64,000 nucleotides of DNA, taken from NCBI GenBank assembly GCA_964059195.1, contig CAXKWD010000005.1:146101265-146165264 (forward strand), given 5' to 3'. A model generated the notes under the pieces. The model saw only the letters and a program-made list of their open reading frames with translations. It did no database searches and was not told where the DNA came from. The stretch's first letter is position 1. Each line of letters opens with the position of its first letter. Source of the stretch: Ectobius pallidus (lineage: Eukaryota; Arthropoda; Insecta; Blattodea; Ectobiidae). Positions 12,186 to 54,840 of the stretch are shown here, one piece after another. Made by a program: the position numbers and the translations under genes.

Positions 12186-15100
12186 ATTTAAGTTTCTTTC
12201 AAATTTCCCCCCCATTTTATTGCATATTTAAGACAAACTACTCTCTCCCATATGATACTTTATTAATTTAAGGGTTAACCTGTATCTTACTTTTAACTTA
12301 AGAGAATGTAGGCCTGTCTGTGATTTAAAGCCAATATAAACCTGTATTTTTTTCAAACTGTGTTATAAACCAGTATTGTCCATTTATAACTAAATTTATT
12401 AAATTTCACAAATTATAAGTTACTACAACATAGGACTATACTATTTCAAAAAATAAAAAGAAAACGCAACAAAATTTACTTTTTCCAGTAGCCTTCAAGA
12501 AAATAGTCCTAAATATTAATATTGAGAAATACTCTCGAATGAGCAAAACTGCTCGAGCTCGGGTGAAGTTTCAAAAAGATCATAGTGATGAAAGAGTAGA
12601 GACAAAGAACAGAGTGAAATAATGTTATAAACTTATTAAAAAATGAATAAATTATAAAAACAAAAACTTAAAAGGAATCAAACAAAAATGTCTTAGGCAG
12701 CTAACATTTAAAATTACAGACAATATTTTATATACTATTAAATGTGTTAGCGACTGGTTTAAAATTCTACCCCGTGTAGGGAACCGGCTATCTTCCACTC
12801 CCACGCGTAATAATGAAAAACTTCCATAGAAGAGCACGATTATTACTGCGAAAATAACAGGCCATTAGCTCATTGAGGAAGAGAAGTAAGAGGCCTTGAA
12901 AAAGTTCAAAATTATCTATAGTGAATGCATGCAAACATTTTAAATTTCTCAGTTAAAAAGAGTAGGCTCAGCAAAGTAGTCCTACGTTCGTGGAACAGGT
13001 CCCTGTCTAAAAGAAAACAAGATGCATAGGAAGCATTTAGCTTAACACTATTGTAGTAAGCCCTGTGTTCTTCCCTACATAATATTCGCTTATCTCTCCC
13101 CTCGTTGATACTGTAACTTCTCCAACACATGTATGATGGGCTATCGCAGCATCAGGATTTAATGGGGTGTAACTAACGTGTTAGCAGAGTGTGCATATCC
13201 ATGCATTGACTGCAAGAATGACACTAGACATTATGGTATCCCTATCCACATGCTTCAGTATTGTCCACTTATCTCTTCGTAATCTTGTTTATGCGTGGAT
13301 TGCCTCGTTGTGAATAGAAAGGACATAAACATTAATGATGTCGGGAATTCATATTTCCTCGTATCCAAATTTGGTAATAGAGCTTAAAAAATGAACATCT
13401 GAAAAATATATGAGCTGCTTCGGAATACGTATTTAATTGTAACTTCTAGCTAGAATCATCAGATGATGTTCTTAATGCAGTGCTATAATCTTCTCAAATA
13501 ATCATCACAACTTTTACTACAGTTTACCTCCGAAAATTTCGGAACACGTTTTCCTCTTCTGAACACATTTTAGTTTTAATTTGTAATTGAGTTATTTTAA
13601 GTTACTTCTTATTCCTACTCTTATTTGATAGTATATTGTACACAGAAAGGGAAAAAACTGGAACATTTGCGATGGTTGACTCTTGCTTGATTTGGATGCT
13701 CGCCTATTGCAGTTACTTTTATGTGGAACGGACGAAGGTTACACCTTAGGATATTGGAGTGAAAAATTACACACTTTGTTTATTTTCACTTGTTCTTGGG
13801 TCGAGGTTGAAAACATGACTCAGATGTATACTTTCCTATTTTCTACTTCAGCATTAGTTGTATAACAGTCGGAAATGACACTGTCTAGCAACTATGTCAC
13901 TTTACATTGTTTTGTTTGTTACACGATTGTTGAAAGTATGATCCTTATTCCCGAAAGAACGCATTGAAAAATCCGAACATAAAATTTTGGGATTTGTAGG
14001 AAACACAATGAAAGAAAGCAATATTCTTCTCTAAGTGGAATATTTTATTTCCTCCTTGATTGAAAATTTAGTTTTTGGTAGTATTTTAAAAATGTCAGGA
14101 AAAATATTTTAGCAATTTTCAGTATTTTCATGGCGACTTATTCTGAATCAGGCGGCCCGAAATTTGTATTGCTGGTGCAAATCCAAAACACTTTCCTTCT
14201 GAAAATTTAATTCTAGTTACACCGTCCAAGACACCGTTGCCAGACGTTAATCTTGCATCTCACAGATAAAGACAAAAGTATTGCTGCTTTCAAGCAATAC
14301 AGCACCTCATAAGCCTACTAAGTTAACTTACCGGTATATTAATGCTTGTATGTGACTGTACACGATTATACAAGAAAGTACCAAAGAACCTAGCTAAATA
14401 TCTACTTTTCCTAGCGACTTTCAAAAGGAGTTTTCTAGTATATACTGTATATTATTTCTGGCAACAAAATTAATACGAAATAGCCACCCCATATTAACTT
14501 ACCACAATTTCATTGCAGGCTATTAGAATTATTTACGATGCAATGGTGGATAGACCGTGTACAAGAAGTAGAAAAGGGGAGAACTTACATCAGTCAAAAT
14601 TGTATTTTTATAATGTTCTGTTACTCTCGCAGGTCGACTTTAAAGGATCAGGATAACTGAACGATAAAAGAATCTCCATCTCTCTACTCCTCCCCCATGG
14701 TCCAGGCAGGGCTGAGAATCCTAATAGCGGGAGATATCGATTCCTTCGGCAGTGATATACTCCACTAACTCCCCAAAACGATGTAATCACACATACTGCT
14801 TCCCCATATTGCTCTAGGAAGTGAATGCAGGGAATTGCTGGATCTCCATTTACATTTTGATAGCTGTGTTTATACTATTCTACTGTACTATAAGTTGAAG
14901 TTTGCATTATTAATTATCATGTTTGAACGTTTGTCTTCAAGACCCCATTCCTCAAATTTCCTGTTGTATGGACCACTTACTTCTGGTATGATATGATGAT
15001 TAATTGTAGGCTTTCCAGAAGTCCAGAATTAGCCCGGAAAGTCCTGGATTTCTTATGCTGTCCATGGTGATGTCCAGGATTACAAAACGACCAGGGTTTT

Positions 15101-18100
15101 GGGAGTTACAAGAGTACTATTCACAAGCGCATCTGTTTTTCACTCTTTGGAATTAATGTTGGTCAAAGAACATAAATGAGGCTTTTAGTATTTATAAGGG
15201 TCTTAGTGCCAGAATAATGATTTTTCAGCTGATAATTTTAAATGGCTCTTTTTACCCAGACCAACGCATTTCAGAAGGGTTCATGGTCCAGGGAAAGCCA
15301 GGCTAGTAGCAATAAATTCCAAGATATAGCGCTGGGTCTATCTCTCGCACATCTTTCTGTGGGTTTATATCTTGTTTTCTACACAATTATGATTTTGCAC
15401 TTAAACCCTTATAAAATTAACCGCTTCAAATATAATTTCATTGAATATCTGTGCACATTCTGCTTGTTATTAAAGAACATAATAATTATTGTCAAGTTCA
15501 TTCTGCGTTGCTGGGAACATCTCTAGTGATTTCTGGTATTGCCCAAATGATGTGATGCATCCTTGTTTGCAATTTGTTGTCATCCGTTCTTATCTCGTAT
15601 ATTAACTTAAAATGAATCTATTTTTGTGTTTGATTTGGAAAATTGTAAATGGCCGTGTTCAGACAAAAATTCCAAGAAGACTACAAATTTTAATTATTCT
15701 GTGTTATGTCTACTGAGAAGTATCTTACATCCTTATCCCTTATTATTAGGGCCCGGATTTTAAGGTACTTGTAGGTTAGATTCTCTTTGCATATAGCTAA
15801 ATCAGTCCTTGATTAGTCGATGGACAAGTGAAGTACAAAGAACTACCCCAGAATTGAACCTTGGTCACTAGCTGAGATAAATAACAGAGTAAACATACAG
15901 TTGCAGTTCAGTGCATTATAAGCTATAAGAATCTTAAAATCCGTTCACTACTTACTGTTGTGAGTGTTTTATCACATTTTGAGAAAATGTCGGTGCAATT
16001 GTTGACATGTGCTACTTAATAGAATATTGTAGTAATGAATGTGTAACTCCAAAATTAACCACTAGAACTTCCAAAAGCACTAGAACTTTATATTCAGTAG
16101 ATAATGATGTATATAGGCCGTAAAACTTAACTGAATACCAAGTGTCCCTAGTCTATCCTTTTTATTATCGTTATTGTTATTATTATTGTTGTTGTTATTA
16201 TTATTGTTGTTGTTATGACACTTCATTAATCCTGTTTTATAATATTTTCATTCCATGATTTATAGTTATACCTTTTTCCCAAAAATCACTGTAAACATAA
16301 ATTATAATTGTTTCACGGGCCATTTTTGTTTACTACGTTCTCTTTATGCCGAATATACTGATATATTTTCCCCCTGCAACCAAAGCTTACTTCAAAGGAG
16401 AATCGTTATTTCTTGTTGTAATACATAAGTTAGGCCTATTTTCATCTTCCTGTGAGCTTTGTAATATTTAGCTTCACTTATCTTATTATTTCTTTTTTTC
16501 TATACTTGTGTTTGCTTCTTGTATCATACAGTGTTTCATACAGTCCTCTTTTTATTTCTGCTTCTTTCCCTCTCCATCGCCCATCCATCCCTTATTCTAA
16601 AGTCCACCTTATTCTCACAAACTATTTCCCCTTCTGTTCTCTCCTTCCTGGCGCTATCTTATATTCCCATTGTCATACTTTTCTATTTTTTACATTTCCT
16701 TAGCACACAGACACATATCAGACAACACACGCACATTGTGCATCGCTGTCTTTCTTCTTCCCACAACCCCATTCGCTTAGATTGTATTCTACTATGGTTT
16801 TCTTCTTCTGAACGCATCCTTCTCAAGTCAATAAAGAAGATTACGAAGTCCCTATACAGAAAATTAGATTGCTTCAATTTTCAAGGAAGCTTCTTTTCTT
16901 ATAATTCCGCTATAATATAAAATTCGTTCCCACGAAATTAGTAGGAAAATAACTGTTACGTAGAAAAGGAAAATTAATTAGTTTGACGTAATTAAGATCT
17001 CCACATCTCTCGACATTCTTAATTAAAATATAAATTAAAAGACGTGCTATAAACATTCATTCTTTTCACTCGCAGCTTTAAAATATTCTCAACGTGCTGT
17101 GTCTTAATATTCCCGGGAAAGTAGCGAAGCCAGTTAAATGCAGCTTCGTTTTAAAGAAAAAGTAACAAACCCTATCTTTGTAAATTCCGAACAGTTAAAC
17201 TTGCACAGCCTAAAAGCCTAGTAAGCATTGGCATTAAAAGAAAATACTCTTTATTACAAGTTATTCGGAACTTACTTTCCGTGACCAAAGATCTCTTATT
17301 TCACATATTTCTAAAAAAATGCTTAAACAGAACCTTTTATAATTATTTAAAGTGTAGGAAATTGATCACGATTAAAATGATCAATTAAAGAAAAGCATAA
17401 TTTTGCCAAGCTTACAATAGAAATGCGTCATGAGTTCCTGATGATATAGTAAATTAATTTCAGTTACTGTGAATTCAGGACTTTGTAAATAAGCATTCAA
17501 TTGCCTCAGTTTCATGCAAAGTTGTGATGCTATAAAGAAGATATTATAGCCTATGACAATTTCTAAGATTTTCAAATTAAAATTAAACTCTAATATGCCT
17601 AAAAAAAAGTTAGTACAAAATTTAAAAAAAAGTTAGAACCATTTTCGGAAAAATGACCAAAAAAATCTTCGTTTAAAATGGAAGTAAGAGTAAAATAACC
17701 TTAAAGAATGGTTAACGTCATATCCCGTTGAGATGCTTACTCTAATATAAAATTTCATTTTTGTGTCTTTTTCTATGTTTTTTAGCTATGCTCTTTACAG
17801 CAAACTTACATCCAATCATATTTTTACCCTGAAAATAGTATTTGTATCCCCAAGAGAGTTAAAAACATGTGTTAATGAAAACCCTACATTCTACTTATGG
17901 ATCTACCTCCCAGAAAAACTGAAAACGCGGTTAGGCGCAAGGAATTCTTTGAATCCCGCTTGTATCCCTATTCCAAGATGTCGTTATTCGATTCATAACA
18001 TTAGTAGTTTTTACGCCTTGCATTTCAGATTTATTGGCAGAAGGATGTCGAAAATATACCACAATTATTGTGCAGTATCGAATTCAAAGATACAAAATCC

Positions 18101-18372
18101 ACCTGAGACTGGTTTTCAGTTCAAAACCGTTGTTTCCTTCATTCTCATCATGTAAAGTTGCAACGCTTCTCGATTGTTAACATTGTTTGATATAAATTTT
18201 TTATAACAAATTAAAGGCATACTACAGCAAATTAATTTCAATATCAAACTAATGAACATGCGAGTAAAATGGAAAATACATAATGATAAAATGATGGTTT
18301 ATGCTGATGTTCTGGAGGAATTCAGAAAGAGAATGTAAAATAGCAATTAGTTGAATGTAATAATTTTTTCAT
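12186..18372. other. Intergenic DNA downstream of gene B
   Basis: No gene, RNA gene or intact transposon was recognised. It contains a (TTA/TTG)n tract at about 16160-16214 and many short chance frames (for example 16452-16920 and 17763-18155). Those lack domain content, splice context and codon structure, and I do not call them. Confidence 0.45.
16160..16214. repeat. (TTA/TTG)n microsatellite
   Basis: Runs of ATTATTATTGTTGTTGTTATT on the plus strand. Confidence 0.85.
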
Positions 18373-18378
18373 TTTATT
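18373..18378 (-). terminator. Candidate poly(A) signal AATAAA for gene B
   Basis: The minus strand reads AATAAA about 54 nt downstream of the gene B stop codon (18432-18434). Position and orientation fit, but the region is AT-rich, so chance occurrence is possible. A short 3' UTR would follow if this signal is used. Confidence 0.35.
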
Positions 18379-18431
18379 AAGAATGTAGTTAAATATACTT
18401 GTGAACCCAGTCCATTCTTCATTATTCTTCT

Positions 18432-49161
<30,730 letters not shown>

Positions 49162-50419
49162 GTTATCGCATGCACTCACACTTCTGCACTGATATTATAT
49201 CTCACAAGTACTGTAATAATGCGGATCAAAGGTTCCCTTCTTCATAAGTGTATGTCAGGTTTCATGTTGATAATTGCTGGATAAATATAAATATAATGCA
49301 TATTCCCAAGGTCAAGGTCAAACCTAATGAGCCTTCGCATGGACTTCGTTTTCTTTATTATGTTGAGTAACAACTATGAGCAAACAGAGGCAAACCGCTG
49401 TAAAATTGTGAATTCTCTGGTTATCTTTTCATCCGTCCCTTCGTTAATCAACCATTCTATCTGCTAGTCCCTTCATCCATTCCATCAACTTACCACCTAA
49501 GATTGCCAGATCTTAAAGAATCGCAAAATCTTAAAGTTTTGGTACATTTTAGGAAGATGTACAAAAGTAACCTACCCCAAGATGCAGTGCTGTAGTCCAA
49601 AATTTTAACAATATGTAGGCTCTTAGTTTCGGGAAACTTTTAGCGGGATTTTTTATTTTCTGCCTACATGAATGAATGAATGAATGAATTTAGCCGATAA
49701 GATCCCATGAAGGGCAATGGCCTCCTGTCTAAGGGAAAGCTCGTTCATTGTCCTCATGTGGTGAGCTGGTCCACATGATTTTGATCTATTTAGTTTCTTC
49801 CTTTTAGAGAAAGTTAATATGAGACATTTATTAATCTTTCCAAAATATGATTTTTAATTATATCATCTAGCCGTGCCATAGGAACTATTGGTAGAGGAAG
49901 TATTGTGTTAGACCCCGAAATTCAAAGTTTAATTTACTGTCGCTGCGTAGCACTCTTCTTCTTTAACCTTGTCATGATAAACCCGCAATAATAACTGCAA
50001 AAAAAGAGGAAAGAGAACTTTTTCAAACATTCAAGTCTCGCCTTATATGAGAACTATCAAGAAACTAGTTATTGATTTGTAGAGTACTCATCAAGAGCTT
50101 TTCAACGATACCCCACAAGACGTAGTTTCAAAAATTTCGAATTTCCATCCCTCCACCCCCACTAAACCCCGAATCGTTGGTATCACTGTGAACTCCTTAA
50201 GGAGTACTCTAAATTATTCAAACAAAGTTTCCCTCTATACTTCATAGGGGCCGAGATATAAATGTTTTAAAATTTCAACCCCCTCCCCCGACCACCCCCT
50301 TGGGCCAATTTTGCTCATTAACGAACTTGTTCCAACTATTAGGCCTAGAAATAACATAATAATATTTGGTTCAAATATCTTCAAAATTACGGCCGCTAGC
50401 GTGTAAAGATATATATATA
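49162..50419. other. Sequence upstream of gene B
   Basis: Promoter region by position, since gene B's ATG is at 49161 on the minus strand. I see no convincing TATA box; TCAGTG at 49187-49192 (minus) is an initiator-like word. A C-rich block at 50140-50310 is part of an unassigned repeat. Confidence 0.3.
49560..49670. repeat. Dispersed repeat, copy of 45890-46010
   Basis: AACCTACCCCAAGATGCAG, TGTAGTCC, TTTCGGGAAACTTTTAGCGG; followed by a (TGAA)n run at 49667-49690. Confidence 0.6.
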
Positions 50420-50914
50420 TATGTATATGGACTAGAGAATATATGGCATCACCTAAGTTACAAGAATCTGGCAGACATAGAAAAAATTAAGGCCACATAC
50501 CTGAAACGAGTCCTAGGCCTATCGAAGTTCACCCCCTCACGACTCACATATGTGATGACAGGAGAGTTGCCGCTTGTAGAGGACCTGAGACTGCAGCTTC
50601 TTCTGCAGTCCACCCCCAGCTACGAGAGACTGTTACGGGACATGCAAGAGAAGCGGAAAGAAATATGGGATGACTTCTACAGCACGGACGCGATGATATG
50701 CAAAGACTGGACGAAACCTCTGTACGACCTACGACACACAGTGACCAGATTCGCGACGCACGGCTTCCATTTCAAAGTGTGCAAAATTAGGAAATACCAC
50801 CAACCAGGAAATGCGTGTGAATGTTCGTGGTGCGGAAAAAAGTGTGACAGGTACCACGCAATGTGGTGTGAGAAGAGACAGTTATCATTGACTCAACTGA
50901 GCGCCGAACAATAG
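50420..50914 (+). pseudogene. 5'-truncated LINE ORF C-terminal fragment
   Basis: A forward frame reads YGLENIWHHLSYKNLADIEK, IKATYLKRVLGLSKFTPSRL, TYVMTGELPLVEDLRLQLLL and ends with a CECSWCGKKC...HAMWC cysteine/histidine cluster and a stop at 50912-50914. 'YG.E..W..L....L..IE..K...LKR.LGL' is the typical post-RT region of non-LTR retrotransposon ORFs, and a terminal Cys/His motif is common there. No RT core remains. It is followed by a T-rich run at 50968-50988. Confidence 0.65.
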
Positions 50915-51578
50915 TGTTATAAATGCATATTTTGTGCTTTTCAGTAATTATTATATATATGTATCACAATTTTTTTTTTTTTTTTTTTAACAGGTGGTGG
51001 TTTCGTATTAGGGAGGCATGAAACGTAAAGATATGAAAGAATTTTTCGAAAGTCATGACATGGTATCGATTACAATAGGTAGATTTTTCTTTGAAATCTA
51101 CCTAATACTATTTCCAGAAATATATGTGTCTGTACATGCTGTGTGGGAGTAGGATGTATCATTGTGTCTGCGAACAGCCAAGATCAAGAACGAAAACAGA
51201 ATTTTGTATTTGTGTTAGGTATCTTCCGGAATGTGACACGAAGATTGGCGACGACTTTCTTTTACTTACTTGCCACTTTATATTAAGAAAATTTAGTTTT
51301 TCGCGATTTCCTCTAAAATAGCTATAACGACTTTTTTTTTACATGAGGTGCTTATACTAAGAGCTAAAACTTTATTTGAAACAGTTTTTCGTCAAAGTTC
51401 TCTGAAGAGTAGTTACAAGCCACCCACTCTTTGTAAAAATCCAGTCTTTCCCAGTGAATAATAAAGCTTTGCATCAGGTTAAAAGAAGTGAAAACGCAGT
51501 CTTTGCAATATGGCCACTTATTCTATATCAGGATATGAAGTAAGAATGGTGTGGGGTAAAGAAAGTTATTATATTTTA

Positions 51579-52533
51579 CTAGCTGAAAAGGCCCGGCGTC
51601 GCCCGGGCTTTGTATTTTGTAATTTGAAATTAACTTATGGAGGACTTTCGATTTTGAAACTCTAGGTCCTTATAGCCTATAATATGTATGTAAAACTTGA
51701 AATGAAGAAAAAGATTTATCAAACTATTCCATCAGAAAACGCTAGATATAGCTTTTTATGGCTCATAGAGGATGTCGAATGCTGCATTCCGTTGCTTCTA
51801 CACATCATGCCTGGGAGGGGTTGAAATAAGAAGAAACATAAATTACATAAGATTGTATTGACTTGACAGAAAATTTTATTTCTCATTCTCATGTTACAAC
51901 CCTTTCCTCCCCTAAAACCCGGGACATAATATACTGCGAGTATAGGACTCAAAATGTTCCATCCCATGCTTAGGGCCTATGATAAATCTCAACTAATACA
52001 AAGCCTACAGCTATGGATAACTGACTATTTACCGACTTCTGATATAACATACTCACACACTTAAGTCGTACCTGCAATACGACCTCTTATTCTACATCAA
52101 AATGTGAAGTGAGAAAATATTTCTTATGTCTAGGGTAGAGAAAGTTGTGTGACTGCATCACACTTTGCTTTATTTTCGTGTAATTCATTTTTCAGTAATT
52201 ATTTTCGCCAATATATTGCATCGATTCAATCATAATTAGTTAAAGTCCAGTTGCCAAGGCCCAATGTTATAAAAGTAAACAATACACGGTTGTCATGTGA
52301 ACTGAACAGCATTTCTTTTTTTCAGTATAAAATTATCAGAAATTATATAATTTTCAAGGGAAGGAGTATTTTGTTTGAATTTTAATGTTGACCGCTATAC
52401 TTCCCGGGCTTAACTGGGTATGTGTGCAAAATTCCGTGTAAATTGGTAAAGAAATGTAGATTTGTATAAGGAACAAACATGTTTACTACATACATACATA
52501 TCCACAAACACACATTCGACTTTATATATTAGA
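51579..52533 (+). mobile_element. Dispersed repeat, CTAGCTGAAAAGGCCCGGCGTC family, copy 1
   Basis: The start ACTAGCTGAAAAGGCCCGGC, GTCGCCCGGGCTTTGTATTT, and the following ~450 bp match 56794-57690. The right end TTCGACTTTATATATTAGAT resembles ends of widespread arthropod repeats. The superfamily is not assigned. This copy is uninterrupted at TTTGTATTTTG, where the other copy carries a mariner insertion. Confidence 0.65.
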
Positions 52534-53400
52534 TGTACAAAGTATTGTGCAAAATAAAGGAAATTTCTTGAATGTAGTGCATTATTGATATTGTATTTGG
52601 GTTGTGCATCCTTCGGGGATGCGATGTGATGTGGTAGCGACATTCTCTTCATTTTTGCAACCAATTTACATGAAGAGAATATCATACATAATATATTATA
52701 CTAAGACGCAAAACTTTTATTTGGGCAGAGGAAATTATGTTTTTCACATCAGATTTTTTAATGTGATTTCTCGTTCTTGGGCTATGCTGTTCACTGATAC
52801 ACTCAAGGTCCTTAGAAGTTGTATTTATGCTGAAAACTCGACATTCTACTTCAAGGATGAATAATTTTTCTAGGTTATAATATAATATAATATGGGTTTC
52901 ATATTATAGTTTTTTTTTTTTTTTAATCACTAATTTAATACATGTTAGTTGTCTTGGTTCATTTTATTATTTTCTTTACAAAATGAACTTTTATTTCTCA
53001 CCCTTCTGAATGGCTGCACTTGAGTTAAAAAAATATTCTGCTTGGAAGATAATTTTTTCTTCCCAAAATAAAATAAAACAAAGATAAACAAGAACAAATA
53101 ATAATGCAAGAAGACCTTCATAACACTTTGTTCATTTATAAATTACAGGGCATAACAAGATGGTTCCTTTCCACAAATAATGCAAAATGCACCCTAATTC
53201 ATTTAAGTCAACAATAAGTCAATATAATCTCACCTTGAGATGTATCCATACATTTATTCAGCTCCTACAGATCATTTCTATCTCTGATGGATGTAGTGTC
53301 GAGGTTATAACTCTTGCTTGTATTGTAGTAGATCGCACGTTTGATCCCACAGTCATGCAGGGCATTTTCCTGCTGTCTTTTTTATTTTTAATACTGTTTA

Positions 53401-53901
53401 GGGCCTTTTCACACTGGGTCACTTGTGACGGTCACCAGTTTTTTGCAGTGAACACACCTGGGTCTCTTGTGACGGTCACTACTAGTATTGCCAATAGTAG
53501 CTACATGATAAAACAATTTGTCATTGCTTTTGACATCCCAAATTGCAGGTCAACATTCCACTTCACTTATAAAGTTTTAAATATTAATCAAATCTAAACT
53601 CATGGCTGGATAACTCGTTTTGCTGAGCTCGATTATACAACTGAATTATGTACATACAACTTGCATTGTTGGCAGTCATAAAATATGGTGACCATCACTT
53701 GTGACCCAGTGTGAACGCTTCCATTTAAACCAATGCTTATTTGCCAGTGACCGGTCACAAGTGACCATCACAAGTTTTCGGAGTAGACACTGCAGCGTCA
53801 CTTGTGTTTGGGTCACCGCGGTGACCCAGTGTGAACGCTCCCATTTAAACCAATGTTTCTTCGCTGGTGACCATCATAAGTAACCCAGTGTGAAAAGACC
53901 C
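53401..53901. mobile_element. Harbinger-like MITE with TTA target duplication
   Basis: TTA at 53398-53400 and 53902-53904 flanks inverted ends GGGCCTTTTCACACTGGGTC and its counterpart CCCAGTGTGAAAAGACCC, extending through CACTTGTGACGGTCACCAG. A 3-bp TTA/TWA target and GGG...TTCACAC ends fit PIF/Harbinger. The right half holds a 120-bp internal tandem duplication (GTGACCCAGTGTGAACGCT plus CCATTTAAACCAATG at 53700 and 53820). Non-coding. Confidence 0.8.
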
Positions 53902-54177
53902 TTAGGGCTTACAAGATACTGGTGCCATTATTTTTGCCTAAGATGTACTGTACGTACTTTTCAACTCATATGTAAGTTATTCGTGTAATACTTGACACAG
54001 TAATCTTTAGCAAGGGAGTAGTAATCATTATTTAACACTTGTGTTGTCATGGGGATGTATGCTCTTTATGAATTACCACCACCTGAAATTTCAATAAATA
54101 ATTACTGCATTAGTTTTTAGAGTAGTCAGAAACAGACACATAGTCCATTGTCTCTCAGTTATTTTCACCCAATACTA

Positions 54178-54199
54178 AAAAAAAAAAAAAAAAAAAAAC
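54178..54199. repeat. Poly(A) run
   Basis: About 21 consecutive A residues on the plus strand. Confidence 0.95.
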
Positions 54200-54364
54200 A
54201 GTATCAATTATCTATTGTTTTACACCTTACAGCCTTAATAGATTTTCATACAAATATCTTCACTTATTTAAATTCACTTGGAATGGTAAATCGCAATGAA
54301 GTGGAACAATATTAAAACATACTATTTTGGGAAACACTCACTACTTCATTAATATTCATTACTT

Positions 54365-54410
54365 ACTAGTAACCGGTTTTCGATAGGACCTCCCTATTCA
54401 TCGTCAACAT
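54365..54410 (-). ncRNA. Hammerhead-ribozyme-like motif in left arm (degenerate)
   Basis: On the minus strand TTGACGA stands where the core CUGANGA is expected (C3 changed). It is followed by stem II ATAGG/CCTAT, then GAAA and the palindrome AACCGGTT acting as a very short helix III, then AC at the cleavage position. Stem I pairing is weak. Confidence 0.45.
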
Positions 54411-54417
54411 TGTATAC

Positions 54418-54741
54418 ATGGGTAAAACAAAAAGGAACCTCAATACGAGATTGAAAGAGCATTTCAGAAATATTGGACAAGGGGAAATTGAAAATTCCGC
54501 AGTAGCAGCACATGTGTGGAATTCTGATCACAATGTGGTAAAGGAAGAGGCTCTACTTAAAAATCTGCATCATCCAATTCAGTTCACTGTATGGGAGAAG
54601 ATCTACATACAGAAACATAGAAATAACCTCCTTAATTTTGACATCCCAGGGGAGAACGAGTTAGGCCTTATTGGGAAACTCGCAAAACCACAACAGTGTC
54701 ACCAGATGATACAAGACGGAAGTGTTGGCAGTTGGACGTAG
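54418..54741 (+). pseudogene. GIY-YIG endonuclease fragment (Penelope-type)
   Basis: 107 codons. VYMGKTKRNLNTRLKEHFRN corresponds to the YIG-x-T-x-R-x-L-x-x-R-x-x-EH half of the GIY-YIG fold, followed by AAHVWNSDHNV and a WEKIYIQKHRNNLLNF helix. The upstream GIY strand is lost at the left arm boundary. In its family the domain nicks target DNA for retrotransposition. The fragment has no RT partner here. Confidence 0.75.
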
Positions 54742-54790
54742 CTGACGATGATAGGAAGGTCCTATCAAAAACTGGTTACTAGTAAGTTAT
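54738..54790 (+). ncRNA. Hammerhead-ribozyme-like motif in right arm (degenerate)
   Basis: CTGACGA at 54742-54748 fits the core CUGANGA exactly. The 7-bp stem II GATAGGA/TCCTATC with loop AGG follows, then AAAA where GAAA is required (G12 lost), and AACTGGTT then AC at the cleavage position. Stem I complementarity is not convincing, so activity is unlikely. Confidence 0.5.
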
Positions 54791-54840
54791 AAATATTAAT
54801 GTAGTAGTGAGTGTTTTCAAAGATAATATGTTTTAATACC

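Larger units (their letters stand above)
54308..54840 (+). mobile_element. Penelope-like element remnant between inverted terminal repeats
   Basis: Arms of ~100 bp at 54308-54408 and 54741-54840 are inverted copies (TATTAAAACATA, AACACTCACTACT, TTACTAGTAACC, GATAGGACC in order). Between them lies a piece of a GIY-YIG endonuclease ORF. Penelope-like elements carry pseudo-LTRs that may be inverted, often with hammerhead ribozyme motifs, and a C-terminal GIY-YIG domain; all three features are visible here in damaged form. The reverse transcriptase is absent. Confidence 0.75.

Noticed and set aside
16452..16920. Hydrophobic small protein genes from overlapping forward frames
   Set aside because: Pyrimidine-rich low-complexity DNA gives Leu/Ser/Phe-rich frames on any random reading; no start context, splice sites or paralogue.
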